A stretch of DNA of 64,000 bases. Origin: Achatina immaculata (Eukaryota > Mollusca > Gastropoda > Stylommatophora > Achatinidae). The notes below the pieces were generated by a model. The model searched no databases and was not told where the DNA came from. It saw only the letters and a program-made list of their open reading frames with translations. The stretch spans positions 51,582,355-51,646,354 of the forward strand of contig CM019692.1 of the NCBI GenBank assembly GCA_009760885.1, read 5' to 3'. The translations under genes and the position numbers were made by a program. Within the stretch, counting starts at the first letter, position 1. Every line of letters begins with the position of its first letter. This document shows, piece after piece, positions 47,201 through 57,800 of the stretch.

Positions 47201-50200
47201 GTCTTAACATCCATCAAGTTACAAGTTATGTCAGCTGGTCTTAACATCCATCAAGTTACAAGTTATGTCAGCTGGTCTTAACATCCATCAAGTTACAAGT
47301 TATGTCAGCTGGTCTTAACATCCATCAAGTTACAAGTTATGTCAGCTGGTCTTAACATCCATCAAGTTACAAGTTATGTCAGCTGGTCTTAACATCCATC
47401 AAGTTACAAGTTATGTCAGCTGGTCTTAACATCCATCAAGTTACAAGTTATGTCAGCTGGTCTTAACATCCATCAAGTTACAAGTTATGTCAGCTGGTCT
47501 TAACATCCATCAAGTTACAAGTTATGTCAGCTGGTCTTAACATCCATCAAGTTACAAGTTATGTCAGCTGGTCTTAACATCCATCAAGTTACAAGTTATG
47601 TCAGCTGGTCTTAACATCCATCAAGTTACAAGTTATGTCAGCTGGTCTTAACATCCATCAAGTTACAAGTTACGTCAGCTTCAAAATATATTAACTTGAA
47701 ACAAGACTATGAACAAGCAGTTTATTACCTGAAGCACATCTTTATTTTGGGGAGAGTGAGAAAGGGAAAAAAAAAAAAGAGCTTCAGGATAGCCTTATGA
47801 AAAATAATGCAAGAAGGACTGACTTTAGTGTAGGGAAACTATTAGTATCCATAATGTATATCCATAATGTCACATTCATTGTATCATAGCTGGTGAAAGA
47901 CAGCAAGAAGTTTAATTATTTTTACTAAATTACTATGTAAGGTCTAAATAAAATTGCTTGTTGCTTACTTTTTTTTTAGTTTTTTAAAAGGAAATTTACA
48001 ATGATTATAAATTTGTTTTTACAATTATTTATTTATTGTAATTTTGAAGTATAAAGTGTATAAATGACTTTTTGTGTCTTGTGATGAGAACATGGGTATT
48101 ATTTCAGCTTGTGACTTCATCAGACAAAAAAAAAAGATGAGGGGAGGAAAATGAATTGGGGGGTGGGGGGAATAAGGCAAAGAAAAGAAATAGGAGCTAG
48201 CTCATCTTCTTGTAGCGTGTCCATAGTAGAACATAACTTTTAACTTCCTTGATAACCAGTCAGAAAAATGTCTGTACATTAACCCAAATTATGGAACAGT
48301 GATATATAGTATAAAACTATGTTGAAATGCACACTGTTTTATAATATATAAGCAGCAAATGAGGTCTCTGAGTGTGGTCCTGCCAGACACTGTGTTTTAT
48401 AATAGACAAGCAACAAATGAGGTCTCTGAGTGTGGGCCAGCCAGACACTGTTTTATAATAGACAAGCAACAAATGAGATCTGAGTCATTACAGCCTTGTA
48501 ATGAAAAGTTTTTAAAAAAAAAATTAAACATAGATTGAAAGGACCAAAGAATTATTAGGAACATCTACTGGCAGCAATAAAGGTGGAGCAAGAAATTGGC
48601 AAATATCAAGAAATTAAAGCAGGAGTGCGCCAAGGATGTGTTTTGTCACCTGATTTATTTTCCCTATACAGTGAGAATATTATGTGGCTTATAGATGAAC
48701 TACCTGGAATATCAGTGTGAGGATACAACTTAAACAGTATGAGACGTGCAGATGATACAGTCTTAATAGCAAAGAGTGAAAAAGAACTACAAGAATTGCT
48801 GGACATAGTAGTACAAGAAAGTGAGAACAAAGGCCTTACTTTGAACAAGAAGAAAACAGAGAAGTTATGGTCATCTCAAAAGTAATTCCTGAATGTAAAA
48901 TAACAGTAAACAGCACAATGCTGAAACAGGTGGACAAGTTTGGATATTTGGGGACGCTACCGACCTCAGATGGAAGATGTCTAACTAAAGAGCAGAATAA
49001 TGCAAGTCAAAATAATGTTTCAGAAAAGACAAGCATTCTGTATAATAAATCACTGTCATTGAAAATGAGGAGAATAAAAGTACTTCAGTGCTACATTGAG
49101 GCAATTTATTTTACGGATGCGAGGCATGGTCAGTCACTAATGAAGTACAACACCAACTGGAAGTCACTAAACTGTGGTTCTTTAGAAGAATACTACGATT
49201 ACCACAGACAGCAAAGAAATCAAATGAGGAGGTTCTGAGAGAAGCTAGAGGGACGAGACAAACGATAACAAAAGTCGGAGAAAGATAGTCCAAATTCTTA
49301 GGACATGTTCTGCAGCAAGGCGAGCTAGAATGTGTTGTGACAACTGAAAAAATAAAAGTTCAGAAGAGATTGAGGTAGGCAGAGAGAGAAAATACTGGAT
49401 GGACTAACTAGATGGCACAGACAAAGAATCCCAGCACAGCTTATAATCAGCACTTGGAGCAGGGAATTGTGGGAAAGCATGATATACGACTCCAGCTGGC
49501 AGGGCAACAGATATAGTCTGGGGCAGTCAGCAGTAAAAGTGTTAATAGGGTCTTAACATCCATCAAGTTACAAGTTATGTCAGCTGGTCTTAACATCCAT
49601 CAAGTTACAAGTTATGTCAGCTTCAAAATATATTAACTTGAAACAAGACTCTATGAACAAGCAGTTTATTACCTGAAGCACATCTTTATTTTGGGGAGAG
49701 TGAGAAAGGGAAAAAAAAAAAAAGAGCTTCAGGATAGCCTTATGAAAAATAGTGCAAGAAGGACTGACTTTAGTGTAGGGAAACTATTAGTATCCATAAT
49801 GTATATCCATAATGTCACATTCATTGTATCATAGCTGGTGAAAGACAGCAAGAAGTTTAATTATTTTTACTAAATTACTATGTAAGGTCTAAATAAAATT
49901 GCTTGTTGCTTACTTTTTTTTTAGTTTTTTAAAAGGAAATTTACAATGATTATAAATTTGTTTTTACAATTATTTATTTATTGTAATTTTGAAGTATAAA
50001 GTGTATAAATGACTTTTTGTGTCTTGTGATGAGAACATGGGTATTATTTCAGCTTGTGACTTCATCAGACAAAAAAAAAAGATGAGGGGGGGGAAATGAA
50101 TTGGGGGGTGGGGGGAATAAGGCAAAGAAAAGAAATAGGAGCTAGCTCATCTTCTTGTAGCGTGTCCATAGTAGAACATAACTTTTAACTTCCTTGATAA

Positions 50201-52091
50201 CCAGTCAGAAAAATGTCTGTTGATTAACCAGGATGACTTCTACAGTGAGTATAGTGTTTAGAATGTCAATGCTAATTTTTAGTCCAAATGTGGATCAGAG
50301 AAAGAAATCAGTTTTTTGATTTTTTTCTAAGGATAACTCTGTCTCTTGTCAATGTTTTTTTCCCCTCTTTCTCATCAAAAAACGTTCTGCCAACACCTAT
50401 TTTGCAGTGACGTTCTGCCTACATCTGGTTATCTTGCAATGACATTCTGCCTACATCTGGTTATCTTGCAGTGACGTTCTGTCTACATCTGGTTATCTTG
50501 CAGTGACATTCTGCCTACATCTGTCTATCTTGCAGTGACATTCTGCCTACATCTGGTTATCTTGCAGTGACGTTCTGCTTACATCTGGTTATCTTGCAGT
50601 GACGTTCTACCTACATCTGGTTATCTTGCAGTGACATTCTACCTACATCTGGTTATCTTGCAGTGACATTCTGCCTACATCTGGTTATCTTGCAGTGACA
50701 TCTGTCTACATCTGGTTATCTTGCAGTGACATTCTGTCTACATCTGGTTATCTTGCAGTGACATTCTGCCTACATCTGTCTATCTTGCAATGACATTCTA
50801 CTTATGTGTGTCTATCTTGCAGTGACATTTTGCTTACATCTGGCTATCTTGCAGTGATGTTCTGCCTACATCTGGTTATCTTGCAATGACGTTCTGCCTA
50901 CATCTGGTTATCTTGCAGTGACGTTCTGTCTACATCTGGTTATCTTGCAGTGACATTCTGCCTACATCTGATCTTGCAGTGACATTCTGCCTACATCTGG
51001 TTATCTTGCAGTGATGTTCTGCTTACATCTGGTTATCTTGCAGTGACGTTCTACCTACATCTGGTTATCTTGCAGTGACATTTTACTTACATCTGGTTAT
51101 CTTGCAGTGACATTCTGCCTACATCTGGTTATCTTGCAGTGACATTCTGTCTACATCTGGTTATCTTGCAGTGACATTCTGTCTACATCTGGTTATCTTG
51201 CAGTGACATTCTGCCTACATCTGTCTATCTTGCAATGACATTCTACTTATGTGTGTCTATCTTGCAGTGACATTTTGCTTACATCTGGCTATCTTGCAGT
51301 GACGTTCTGCCTACATCTGGTTATCTTGCAGTGACGTTCTGCCTACATCTGGTTATCTTGCAGTGACATTCTGCCTACATCTGGTTATCTTGCAGTGATG
51401 TTCTGCCTACATCTGGTTATCTTGCAGTGACATTCTGCCTACATCTGGTTATCTTGCAGTGACATTCTGCCTACATCTGGTTATCTTGCAGTGACGTTCT
51501 GCCTATATCTGGTTATCTTGCAGTGACGTTCTGCCTATATCTGGTTATCTTGCAGTGACATTCTGCCTACATCTGTCTATCTTGCAGTGACATTCTACTT
51601 ATGTGTGTCTATCTTGCAGTGACATTTTGCTTACATCTTGTTATCTTGCAGTGACATTCTACCTACATCTGGTTATCTTGCAGTGACATTCTACCTACAT
51701 CTTTCTATCTTGCAGTGACATTCTACTTACGTCTACCCATCTAGCAGTGACATTCCACTTACATCTACCCATCTAGCAGTGACCTACACTTATATTGTAA
51801 TGATGTAGTAACTATTTATATGTTAAATTACAGATTGTAGGTTTTGGTTTGTTGTTTTTTCTGCTTGTAGTGCATTTTGAAGCCGGTGTGTATTTAATCT
51901 GATGTATTTAAACAGTAAATAACTGCCATTTTACTTTCCCAATCCTCAGCACCTTTCTGTACTTGAGATTTCTGCTGGTCTGGGCTCTTGTACTTATGGC
52001 AGACTTTATCTTGGAGTTCAGGTTTGAATACCTGTGGCCTCTGTGGCTTCTGGTTAGGAGTGTCTATGATTCATTCAAGTACCAAGGACTG
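41156..52091 (+). CDS. MACO1: Macoilin (MACO1/TMEM57), first two coding exons; gene continues off window
   Basis: Macoilin is a conserved multipass protein of the rough ER and neurites, with N-terminal membrane segments and a coiled-coil C terminus, involved in neuronal excitability. Two exons are seen, joined through a split Ser codon (AG+C). The 75 codons align with recalled human macoilin residues 1-74: MKRPRNVDCGKIRRPLKRSK against MKRRNADCSKLRRPLKRNR, then STFLYLRFLLVWALVLMADF against STFLYLKFLVVWALVLLADF. The second exon holds the first transmembrane segment. I searched the plus strand to 64,000 for the next exon (human AFSVFFVCVAF) and found none, so intron 2 is at least 11.9 kb. The identification is firm; function is from the family. 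Confidence 0.9.
42590..42810 (+). mobile_element. Eroded CR1/L2-like LINE C terminus
   Basis: Base-level match to part of 5,450-5,670 (aatgctctgccctatttgtg, gacttgtacaagaaaagctt) with frameshifts. A separate 3' UTR-like piece of the same family lies at ~41,990-42,060. Confidence 0.7.
43262..44100 (-). mobile_element. Mariner-family transposase relic with internal minisatellite
   Basis: Minus strand, broken frames: a PP(H)SPDLAP-like stretch, then LKPL, then TTEEIQENVIQQLWTITEMF and EFTASRGDYFEGDSA at the C terminus, which is the usual mariner tail (RGDYFEGD). A 35-bp minisatellite sits between the two parts. Confidence 0.75.
43413..43629 (+). repeat. 35-bp minisatellite inside the transposase relic, ~6 units
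   Basis: Unit agtttgagaaacagtgtcct gtcaaagtggtttta. Its minus-strand reading corresponds to one short stretch of the transposase, so the unit derives from the coding sequence itself. Confidence 0.92.
44140..45655 (-). mobile_element. LINE family A: RT fragment to 3' end
   Basis: Minus strand in three frames: 45,251-45,553 has NNKAADEDEITSEMLKAINS and KWKKGIIVKISKQGN (RT start); 44,544-45,077 has TGVKQGCILSPLLFGITIDF and DFADDITLIS (intact catalytic FADD); 44,184-44,378 has GKRKRGRLRETLKRT. The longest family A copy here; frameshifts inactivate it. The upstream endonuclease is absent. Confidence 0.85.
45770..45890 (+). repeat. 29-bp minisatellite, 4 units
   Basis: Unit cacagcatggtattgattta aaacttcca; the first unit is diverged (agagtggc). 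Confidence 0.9.
46190..47060 (+). mobile_element. LINE relic, RT palm to C terminus
   Basis: VRQGCVLSPDLFSLYSENIM, then MRRADDTVLIAKSEKELQEL (catalytic box with Arg before ADD), then a second frame from 46,519 with KQVDKFGYLGTLPTSDGRC. Frameshifted. Duplicated at 48,540-49,395. Confidence 0.82.
47201..47680 (+). repeat. 37-bp minisatellite, ~13 units
   Basis: Unit tcttaacatccatcaagtta caagttatgtcagctgg, with almost no sequence variation. The duplicate at 49,552-49,622 has two units. Confidence 0.95.
48277..50220. repeat. 2.3-kb tandem duplication, copy 2 (1.94 kb, minisatellite contracted)
   Basis: Direct repeat of the preceding block; ~406 bp shorter, because its minisatellite has 2 rather than ~13 units. 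Confidence 0.93.
48540..49395 (+). mobile_element. LINE relic, duplicate with extra nonsense change
   Basis: As 46,190-47,060, but tggGGA is TGAGGA at ~48,718, adding a stop before the catalytic box. Confidence 0.82.
50384..51785 (+). repeat. 32-bp minisatellite, ~44 units, next to macoilin exon 2
   Basis: Unit acatctggttatcttgcagt gacattctgcct, with ctgtctatcttg and cttatgtgtg variants that recur at ~480-bp and ~360-bp spacing. Each unit carries TTATCTTGCAG, an acceptor-like sequence on the macoilin strand. Confidence 0.95.
51950..52091 (+). CDS. MACO1: Macoilin exon 2 (first transmembrane segment)
   Basis: 142 nt: TFLYLRFLLVWALVLMADFI, LEFRFEYLWPLWLLVRSVYD, SFKYQGL. Acceptor cctcAG and donor CTG|GTAAGA. 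Two hydrophobic stretches flank LEFRFEYLWP. The exon lies ~160 bp after a large 32-bp minisatellite. Confidence 0.93.
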
Positions 52092-52567
52092 GTAAGATTT
52101 ACTTGTTGTATAAACTTGGATCTGTAGATAAGTGGATGCAAATGTTCATGTAATTTTGAGGGAAAGTGTTCATTTTAAGGTAGAAACGGTGTCCCTTTTT
52201 TTGTAAGTTTCTTTTATCTGTAGTAAAAAAGGAAATTGCATTTTGCCTTTTTTTTTTTTTAATCTAAAAATATTGTTGGATAACATTTATGGAAGTATGC
52301 AGGAAAAGGGTGGGTGAGGTGTGCTAAGCGGAAAATCAGTTTATGTTGGAAAGGTGCACAGCTGTTTGTGTTAGCAGGCTAAGCTGGTCAGTGTTGGTGG
52401 ATCACATCTGGTCATTGTTAGCAGATCACAGCTGGTCAAAACCCTGTCTCACATCTCTGCATTGCTTGGTGACTTCTGATTTTGCTTCTCTGCTCCAGTC
52501 CAGGTGGTTATGAAAACCAGCATGGACCCCTAATAATCTGAGTTGAGTGAAATATATATATATACAA

Positions 52568-52623
52568 ATATACATACATCCATTCATATATATATATATA
52601 TATATGAATGGATGTATGTATAT
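52568..52623. repeat. 56-bp perfect palindrome
   Basis: Arms of tacatacatccattca and its complement around a (TA)n core; perfect over 56 bp. It lies at the left end of the Helitron-like element. Confidence 0.93.
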
Positions 52624-53039
52624 ATGTATGTGTGTATGTTCCAACATCACTCTAGAACACCTGGAGCAATTTCAACCAGACTTGGTGCACATATGACATA
52701 CAATCTGGAAAAAAATACTGGGGGGATAAGATCAATCCTACCACCCCTAGGTTCCAGGGGTGAAATGTACAAATAATCGAGAATGACTGATATTAAATCT
52801 ATCCCTGTGACCCAGTGAAGGAAGGAATGTAACTCCCGATATATTTATGCACACTGCCTGCATCAGGTTATGGACCCTGTTACACACAAATTGATGGCGT
52901 TATATCTGCTGAGGTGCCAACACAAGATCCTGAACTGTTTGCAGTGGTAACGAAAACATCAGGCATCTCAGCGTTGCTCAGTGACATTCTTATTTTTTCA
53001 AATTAGAGAGAGGGTGGGACAGAGAGGGAGAGAGATAGA

Positions 53040-53200
53040 TTTGAGATTGCCATGTTTCTCCCAAAGACAATGTTATGTTGCTTGGTCAAGGGTGGGTTTA
53101 CCCAAAATTTATTTATTCTTGCTCCTGGAGGTGAAACTAAAAATGTTGTTTATAATCAACTTTTGAGTTATTTTAATATTATAGTGAATTTGTCTTCTTC
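53040..53200 (+). repeat. Internal repeat of the Helitron-like element, copy 1
   Basis: agggtgggtttacccaaaat ttatttattcttgctcctgg aggtgaaac; also direct at 56,735-56,870 and inverted at 57,645-57,800. Confidence 0.88.
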
Positions 53201-53667
53201 TTCTTTGTTTGCTTCTACCACCAAGACCACCTTGTGATCCTACTGAATTTACACCTATGGTCCTCGTTAAGTCCCGTGAAAGGACCACAGATCCCCGAGA
53301 GGACCACAAGAGGTTCAGAGTATCTCACGGCTTGAGCCTGTATTCTTGGTGGGTCTCAGAAGTGGGATTGCGTGACACCGTGGTTTTCGTTGCACCAGTT
53401 TTGTCTAGAGTTGGACTTTTTCACCGGAAGACCTCGATGTGTTTAGAATATCAGTATATCCCCGCTGCCCCCGTGTGGTACCCGGGATCTGCAAAGAATA
53501 GGACCACTGTACCCTACCATGCATGATCGTAAAAGGCGACTAAGGAGGGTTCGGCATAGGGCCAGCAACCCTATCTGGTAAAAAACTATCAGACTGCTAC
53601 AGAAACAGAAGCAAGGGAAAAAGCAAATGCAGGTGGAAGGAGAAATGCGTATCAGGAAACTGAGCCC

Positions 53668-54552
53668 ATGAAGGTTGTGGATGAAAGCCAGCCACTGGAA
53701 GTCCCCAGCCCGACTGCAGACCTCCTGGAACCTAAACAAAAGATGCAAATAGGCAGCTGGAATGTAAGAACACTAAACCAGACTGGAAAACTAGCACAAA
53801 CCATCAAGGAAATGCACAGGTACAAACTAGACATACTAGGAATACAAGAAGCAAGATGGACAGGACAAGGCAGAAGGAAATTAACAACACAGCACACAGA
53901 AGATACAATAATATGGTCAGGTAAAGAAGATCTTCATGAAGGAGGAGTAGCATTGATTATAACAAAAGAAGCATCAAGAGCATTGCTGAAATGGACCCCA
54001 ATAAATGAGAGATTATTATATGCACGGTTCAACTCAAGATTCACGAAGCTGTCTATTATAGTTTGTTATGCACCAACAGAAGCAGCTGAAGAGGAATTAA
54101 AAGAAGATTTTTACAACAGCCTCCAAGCCACAGTAGAAACAATACCCAAGCATGATATGCTACTCATCTTGGGCGACTTCAATGCAAAAGTAGGTGAAGG
54201 AAATGAAGATAGAAGAAGAATCATGGGAAGAGAAGGAATCGGAGAAATAAATGAAAATGGAGAAAGACTGTGCAGTTTCTGTGAAGAAAACATGATGACC
54301 ATCGGAGGGACAATTTTCCAACACAAAAACATCCATAAGGTGACTTGGAGGTCACCAGATAAAACCACAGAAAACCAAATCGATCACATACTAATAAACA
54401 ACAAGTGGAAACGGTCACTACAAGATGTGCGAGCAAGGAAAGGAGCAGATATAGGAAGTGATCACAACCTTCTGGTAGCAAAAATAAAACTAAAATTAAG
54501 GAAAGCCAGAATCGGAGAACACAGAAGATACATTTTGATACAAGAAAACTGA
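53668..54552 (+). pseudogene. LINE AP-endonuclease domain
   Basis: 294 codons. APE motifs in order: GSWNVRT (~codons 28-34), GIQEARWTGQG, VCYAPTEAA, LLILGDFNAKVG and GSDHNLLVAK. The catalytic Glu, Asp/Asn and the SDH triad are present, so the domain looks intact. It nicks target DNA to prime reverse transcription. The frame ends after HRRYILIQEN because of a single-base shift near 54,530. Confidence 0.9.
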
Positions 54553-55166
54553 TAGACCAGCAAACAAGAAATGAATTCTCAATAATACTTAAGAACCGTT
54601 TCAGTGTCCTACAAGACGAAGCAGAAATGTCCATATTAGAGTTCAATAAAACACTACAGGAAACAGCAAAAGAGGTGCTGGGATATCGGAAAAGGAGAAA
54701 AGAGGAATGGATAAGTGAGACCACATGGGAAAAGATAGAGCAAAGAAAAGAAATCAAGAAAAAATTACTGAACACCAAATCACAACGGCTTAAAGAACGA
54801 GTTTTAAGTAATTATGCACAAAAAGACAAAGAAGTGAAGGAATCATGCCGTCAAGATAAACGTCAGTATTATGACAACTTAGCAGAGACAACAGAGAAAG
54901 CAGCATATACAAATGACATGAAAACCATATATAAAATCACAAAGCAGATGACAGGTAACTTCAATACAAGATGTGAAAGTGCAGTAAGAACACAAAATGG
55001 ACAACTGGTCAGTGGAGAAAGAGAAAAAATTGAAAGATGGAGGGAACACTTTAACACCCTACTAAACAGAACACAAGCAGCACAAGCAATAGATATACCT
55101 GAAGCAAAAGCGGAACTAAACATCAATACAGGACCAATAACAATAAATGAAGTAAAGAGGCGATAA
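54540..55166 (+). pseudogene. LINE linker region between endonuclease and RT
   Basis: The frame continues about 30 codons before the Met at 54,627. Lys/Glu-rich, with REHFNTLLNRTQAAQA and ITINEVKRR, the usual stretch before the RT of this LINE type. A one-base loss near 55,158 ends the frame at a stop two codons before the RT frame opens. Confidence 0.85.
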
Positions 55167-55168
55167 AG

Positions 55169-56644
55169 ATGCTAAAATCAGACAGGGCACCAGGTGAAGA
55201 TGAAGTGACTGCTGAGATGTTGAAAGCAGAAGAAACAGAAACACCAAAACAACTTTGCCGGATATTACAACAAATTTGGGATCTAGAAAAAGCCCCAGAG
55301 GAGTGGAAAACTGGTCTTATAGTAAAACTACCAAAGAAGGGTGACCTCAGAGATTGCGGGAACTGGAGAGGTATTACCCTACTGCCACTCACTAGTAAAG
55401 TATTTTGCAGAATAATCATCAACAGAATTGTACCAACACTTGAGGAAAAACTGCGGAAAGAGCAGGCAGGATTTAGGAAAGGAAGATCATGCATAGACCA
55501 TATATTTGTACTTAGACAAATATTAGAACAGGCAAATGAGTGGCATAGCACAACATATGCATTATTCATAGATTTTGAGAAAGCCTTTGACAGTGTCAAC
55601 AGAGATGCACTGTGGAAAATCCTAAGATGGCATGGCCTCCCCCATAAAATAGTTAATGTAATCAAAGCCCTATACGAGGGTTTTCAGTGCAAAGTTATCT
55701 GTGGAGAACATACCTCCAGCAGCTTTAGGGTACAAACAGGAGTGAAACAGGGATGTGTACTATCACCAACATTATTTATCTTGGCAGTAGACTGGTTAAT
55801 GAAGGAGGCAACATCAGACAAACGCAGAGGATTACAATGGACCCTTAACACAGTGCTGGAGGACCTTGACTTTGCGGACGACATTTGTCTATTATCAAGC
55901 AGTCACAAAGATATGCAAGATAAAATAAACAAGTTAACCCAGAATGCAAACAACATAGGACTAAAGATCAACGTAGGAAAGACAAAGTTAATGAAGCAAA
56001 ATGTGAACAACAGAAATGTACTCAGAGTAGATAACAAGTTAGTGGAGGAGGTCAACGAATTTGTATACCTTGGCAGCAGAGTAGTAGAAAATGGAGACAG
56101 CACAGAGGACATCAACAGCAGACTTACTAGAGCAAACCAGGCTTTTGCAATGCTACAGAATATATGGAAATCAAATAAACTAAGCATAAATATGAAAATC
56201 AGGATATTTAAGAGTAATGTTCTAAGTGTACTACTCTATGGAAGTGAATGCTGGAAAATCACCAAAACCATAGAAAACAAGTTGAATTCTTTCCAGACTA
56301 AATGTTTACGTAGAATTAAAAAAATATTTTGGCCAAACACCATAAGAAATAACATCTTATTGGCAGAAATGCAGATGAAACCACTGACAACAATTATTGA
56401 GGAAAGACGCTGGCGATGGTTGGGACATGTGCTCCGAATGACTGACAACTCACTACCAAAAATAGCACTAAGATGGACACCACAGGGGAGCAGAAGTAAG
56501 GGTAGACCAAAAGAGACATGGAGAAGAACAACAGAAAGGATGTTGAGCAATAGAGGGCTCACCTGGGCAAGAGCAGAAAAAAAGGCGAAAGACAGGCATT
56601 TGTGGAAAACCCTTGCGGAAGCCCCATGTGCCCTGGGCACTTAA
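55169..56644 (+). pseudogene. LINE reverse transcriptase and C-terminal domain
   Basis: 491 codons. RT blocks in order: KSDRAPGEDEVTAEMLK, GLIVKLPKKGD, NWRGITLLPL, AGFRKGRSCIDHIFVLRQ, FIDFEKAFDSV (first catalytic Asp), TGVKQGCVLSPTLF, LDFADDICLLSSS (catalytic Asp pair), FVYLGSRV. C-terminal RRWRWLGHVLRM and KGRPKETWRRTTERM. All catalytic residues are intact; only its link to the endonuclease frame is broken. Confidence 0.93.
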
Positions 56645-56734
56645 GGTTCAGAGAGAGAGATATCCCCGCTGGGTGAGAGGTGTTAGCCCACCCAGGCCAG
56701 AGTTGGACTTTCTCACCGGAAAACCTCGACGTGT

Positions 56735-56870
56735 TTCTCCCATGGACAATGTTATGTTGCTTGCTTAAGGGTGGGTTTACCCAAAATTTATTTATTCTTG
56801 CTCCTGGAGGTGAAACTAAAAATGTTTATAATCAAATTTTGAGTTAAATTAATATTATAGTGAATTTGTA
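56735..56870 (+). repeat. Internal repeat, copy 2 (direct)
   Basis: Second direct copy, on the other side of the nested LINE. Confidence 0.88.
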
Positions 56871-57644
56871 AAAGACTTTACTTTATACTTTGTATACTGT
56901 ACTTATACTTAAATACCTAGGAGAGAGAGAGAGAAGGGGACAGAGAGAGAGGGAGAGAGATATATTTGAGATTGCCATGTTTCTCCCACGGACATCTAGG
57001 CTTACTTAGAGAAGAGATATTATGACAGTGCTCAGAGACAAGGGATGCATATGAAAGGAATAATTCCAAGAACAAGGATGGTTGGAGAGCCTTTATCCGT
57101 GGCCTATCCTCTCAGGTGTTGTGAAAGATGATGATGATGACAAGTCCAAATAATTTTGATGGTCTCTTAGTCATCATCCTCCATCGGCATGAGGGGTGGG
57201 GTGGGATGGAGGTGGCATGCAAATGTAACCCAAAACGACCGATATTAGTGTCAAGTCGATAGTTTTCGGGGTCACTGAGATGAATAGTGACACTCCCAGT
57301 GCCGTTTATGTCCAAGTTCAGCTCCATCAGCATGGGGGGGGGGGGGGTGGTGAGAGGGGGTGAAAGTTAGGGTGGGATCTCCAATTATTTTACTACGAAC
57401 CTTGACCCACCAAAACTTTGCAACGGCACAAGGCTGTGTGTAAAGAGAATAATGGGCACCGTAGTTGAAGTGACTATCTTAACATGACAAGGAGAGGCTG
57501 AGGAGTTTTTATTCCACGAATACCACTCATTCCAATGGATCTCCCTTTTAACTTTAAGAGATTGCAATTTCCAATGAGACTTGCATTCTTGATCATGATC
57601 AGTAAGTCACATGGGCAGTCTACACATTATAGAGTAAAGTCTTT

Positions 57645-57800
57645 TACAGATTCACTATAATATTAATTTAACTCAAAACTTGATTATATACAAAAATTTT
57701 AGTTTCACCTCCAGGAGCAAGAATAAATAATTTCTTGGGTAAACCCACCTTTGAGCAAGCAACATATTTTGTCCATAGGAAAAACATGGCAATCTCAAAT
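57645..57800 (-). repeat. Internal repeat, copy 3 (inverted)
   Basis: Inverted copy just before the Helitron-like 3' hairpin. Confidence 0.88.

Larger units (their letters stand above)
45944..48276. repeat. 2.3-kb tandem duplication, copy 1
   Basis: Starts acccaaattatggaacaatg and ends accagtcagaaaaatgtctg. It contains short ~57-bp repeats, a LINE relic and a 13-unit minisatellite. It lies in macoilin intron 1. Confidence 0.93.
53468..56659 (+). mobile_element. Nearly complete APE-type LINE with 12-bp target-site duplication
   Basis: Flanked by atatccccgctg at 53,456-53,467 and 56,660-56,671. Order: 5' UTR with tgatcgtaaaaggcgactaa, AP endonuclease, linker, reverse transcriptase, C-terminal domain, stop, ggttc and (AG)n tail. 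It has RTE or Nimb/I-like features (single long polyprotein, KGRPKETWRRT C terminus); the clade needs a tree. Two single-base frameshifts break the ancestral frame, so this copy is probably inactive although recent. Confidence 0.9.
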
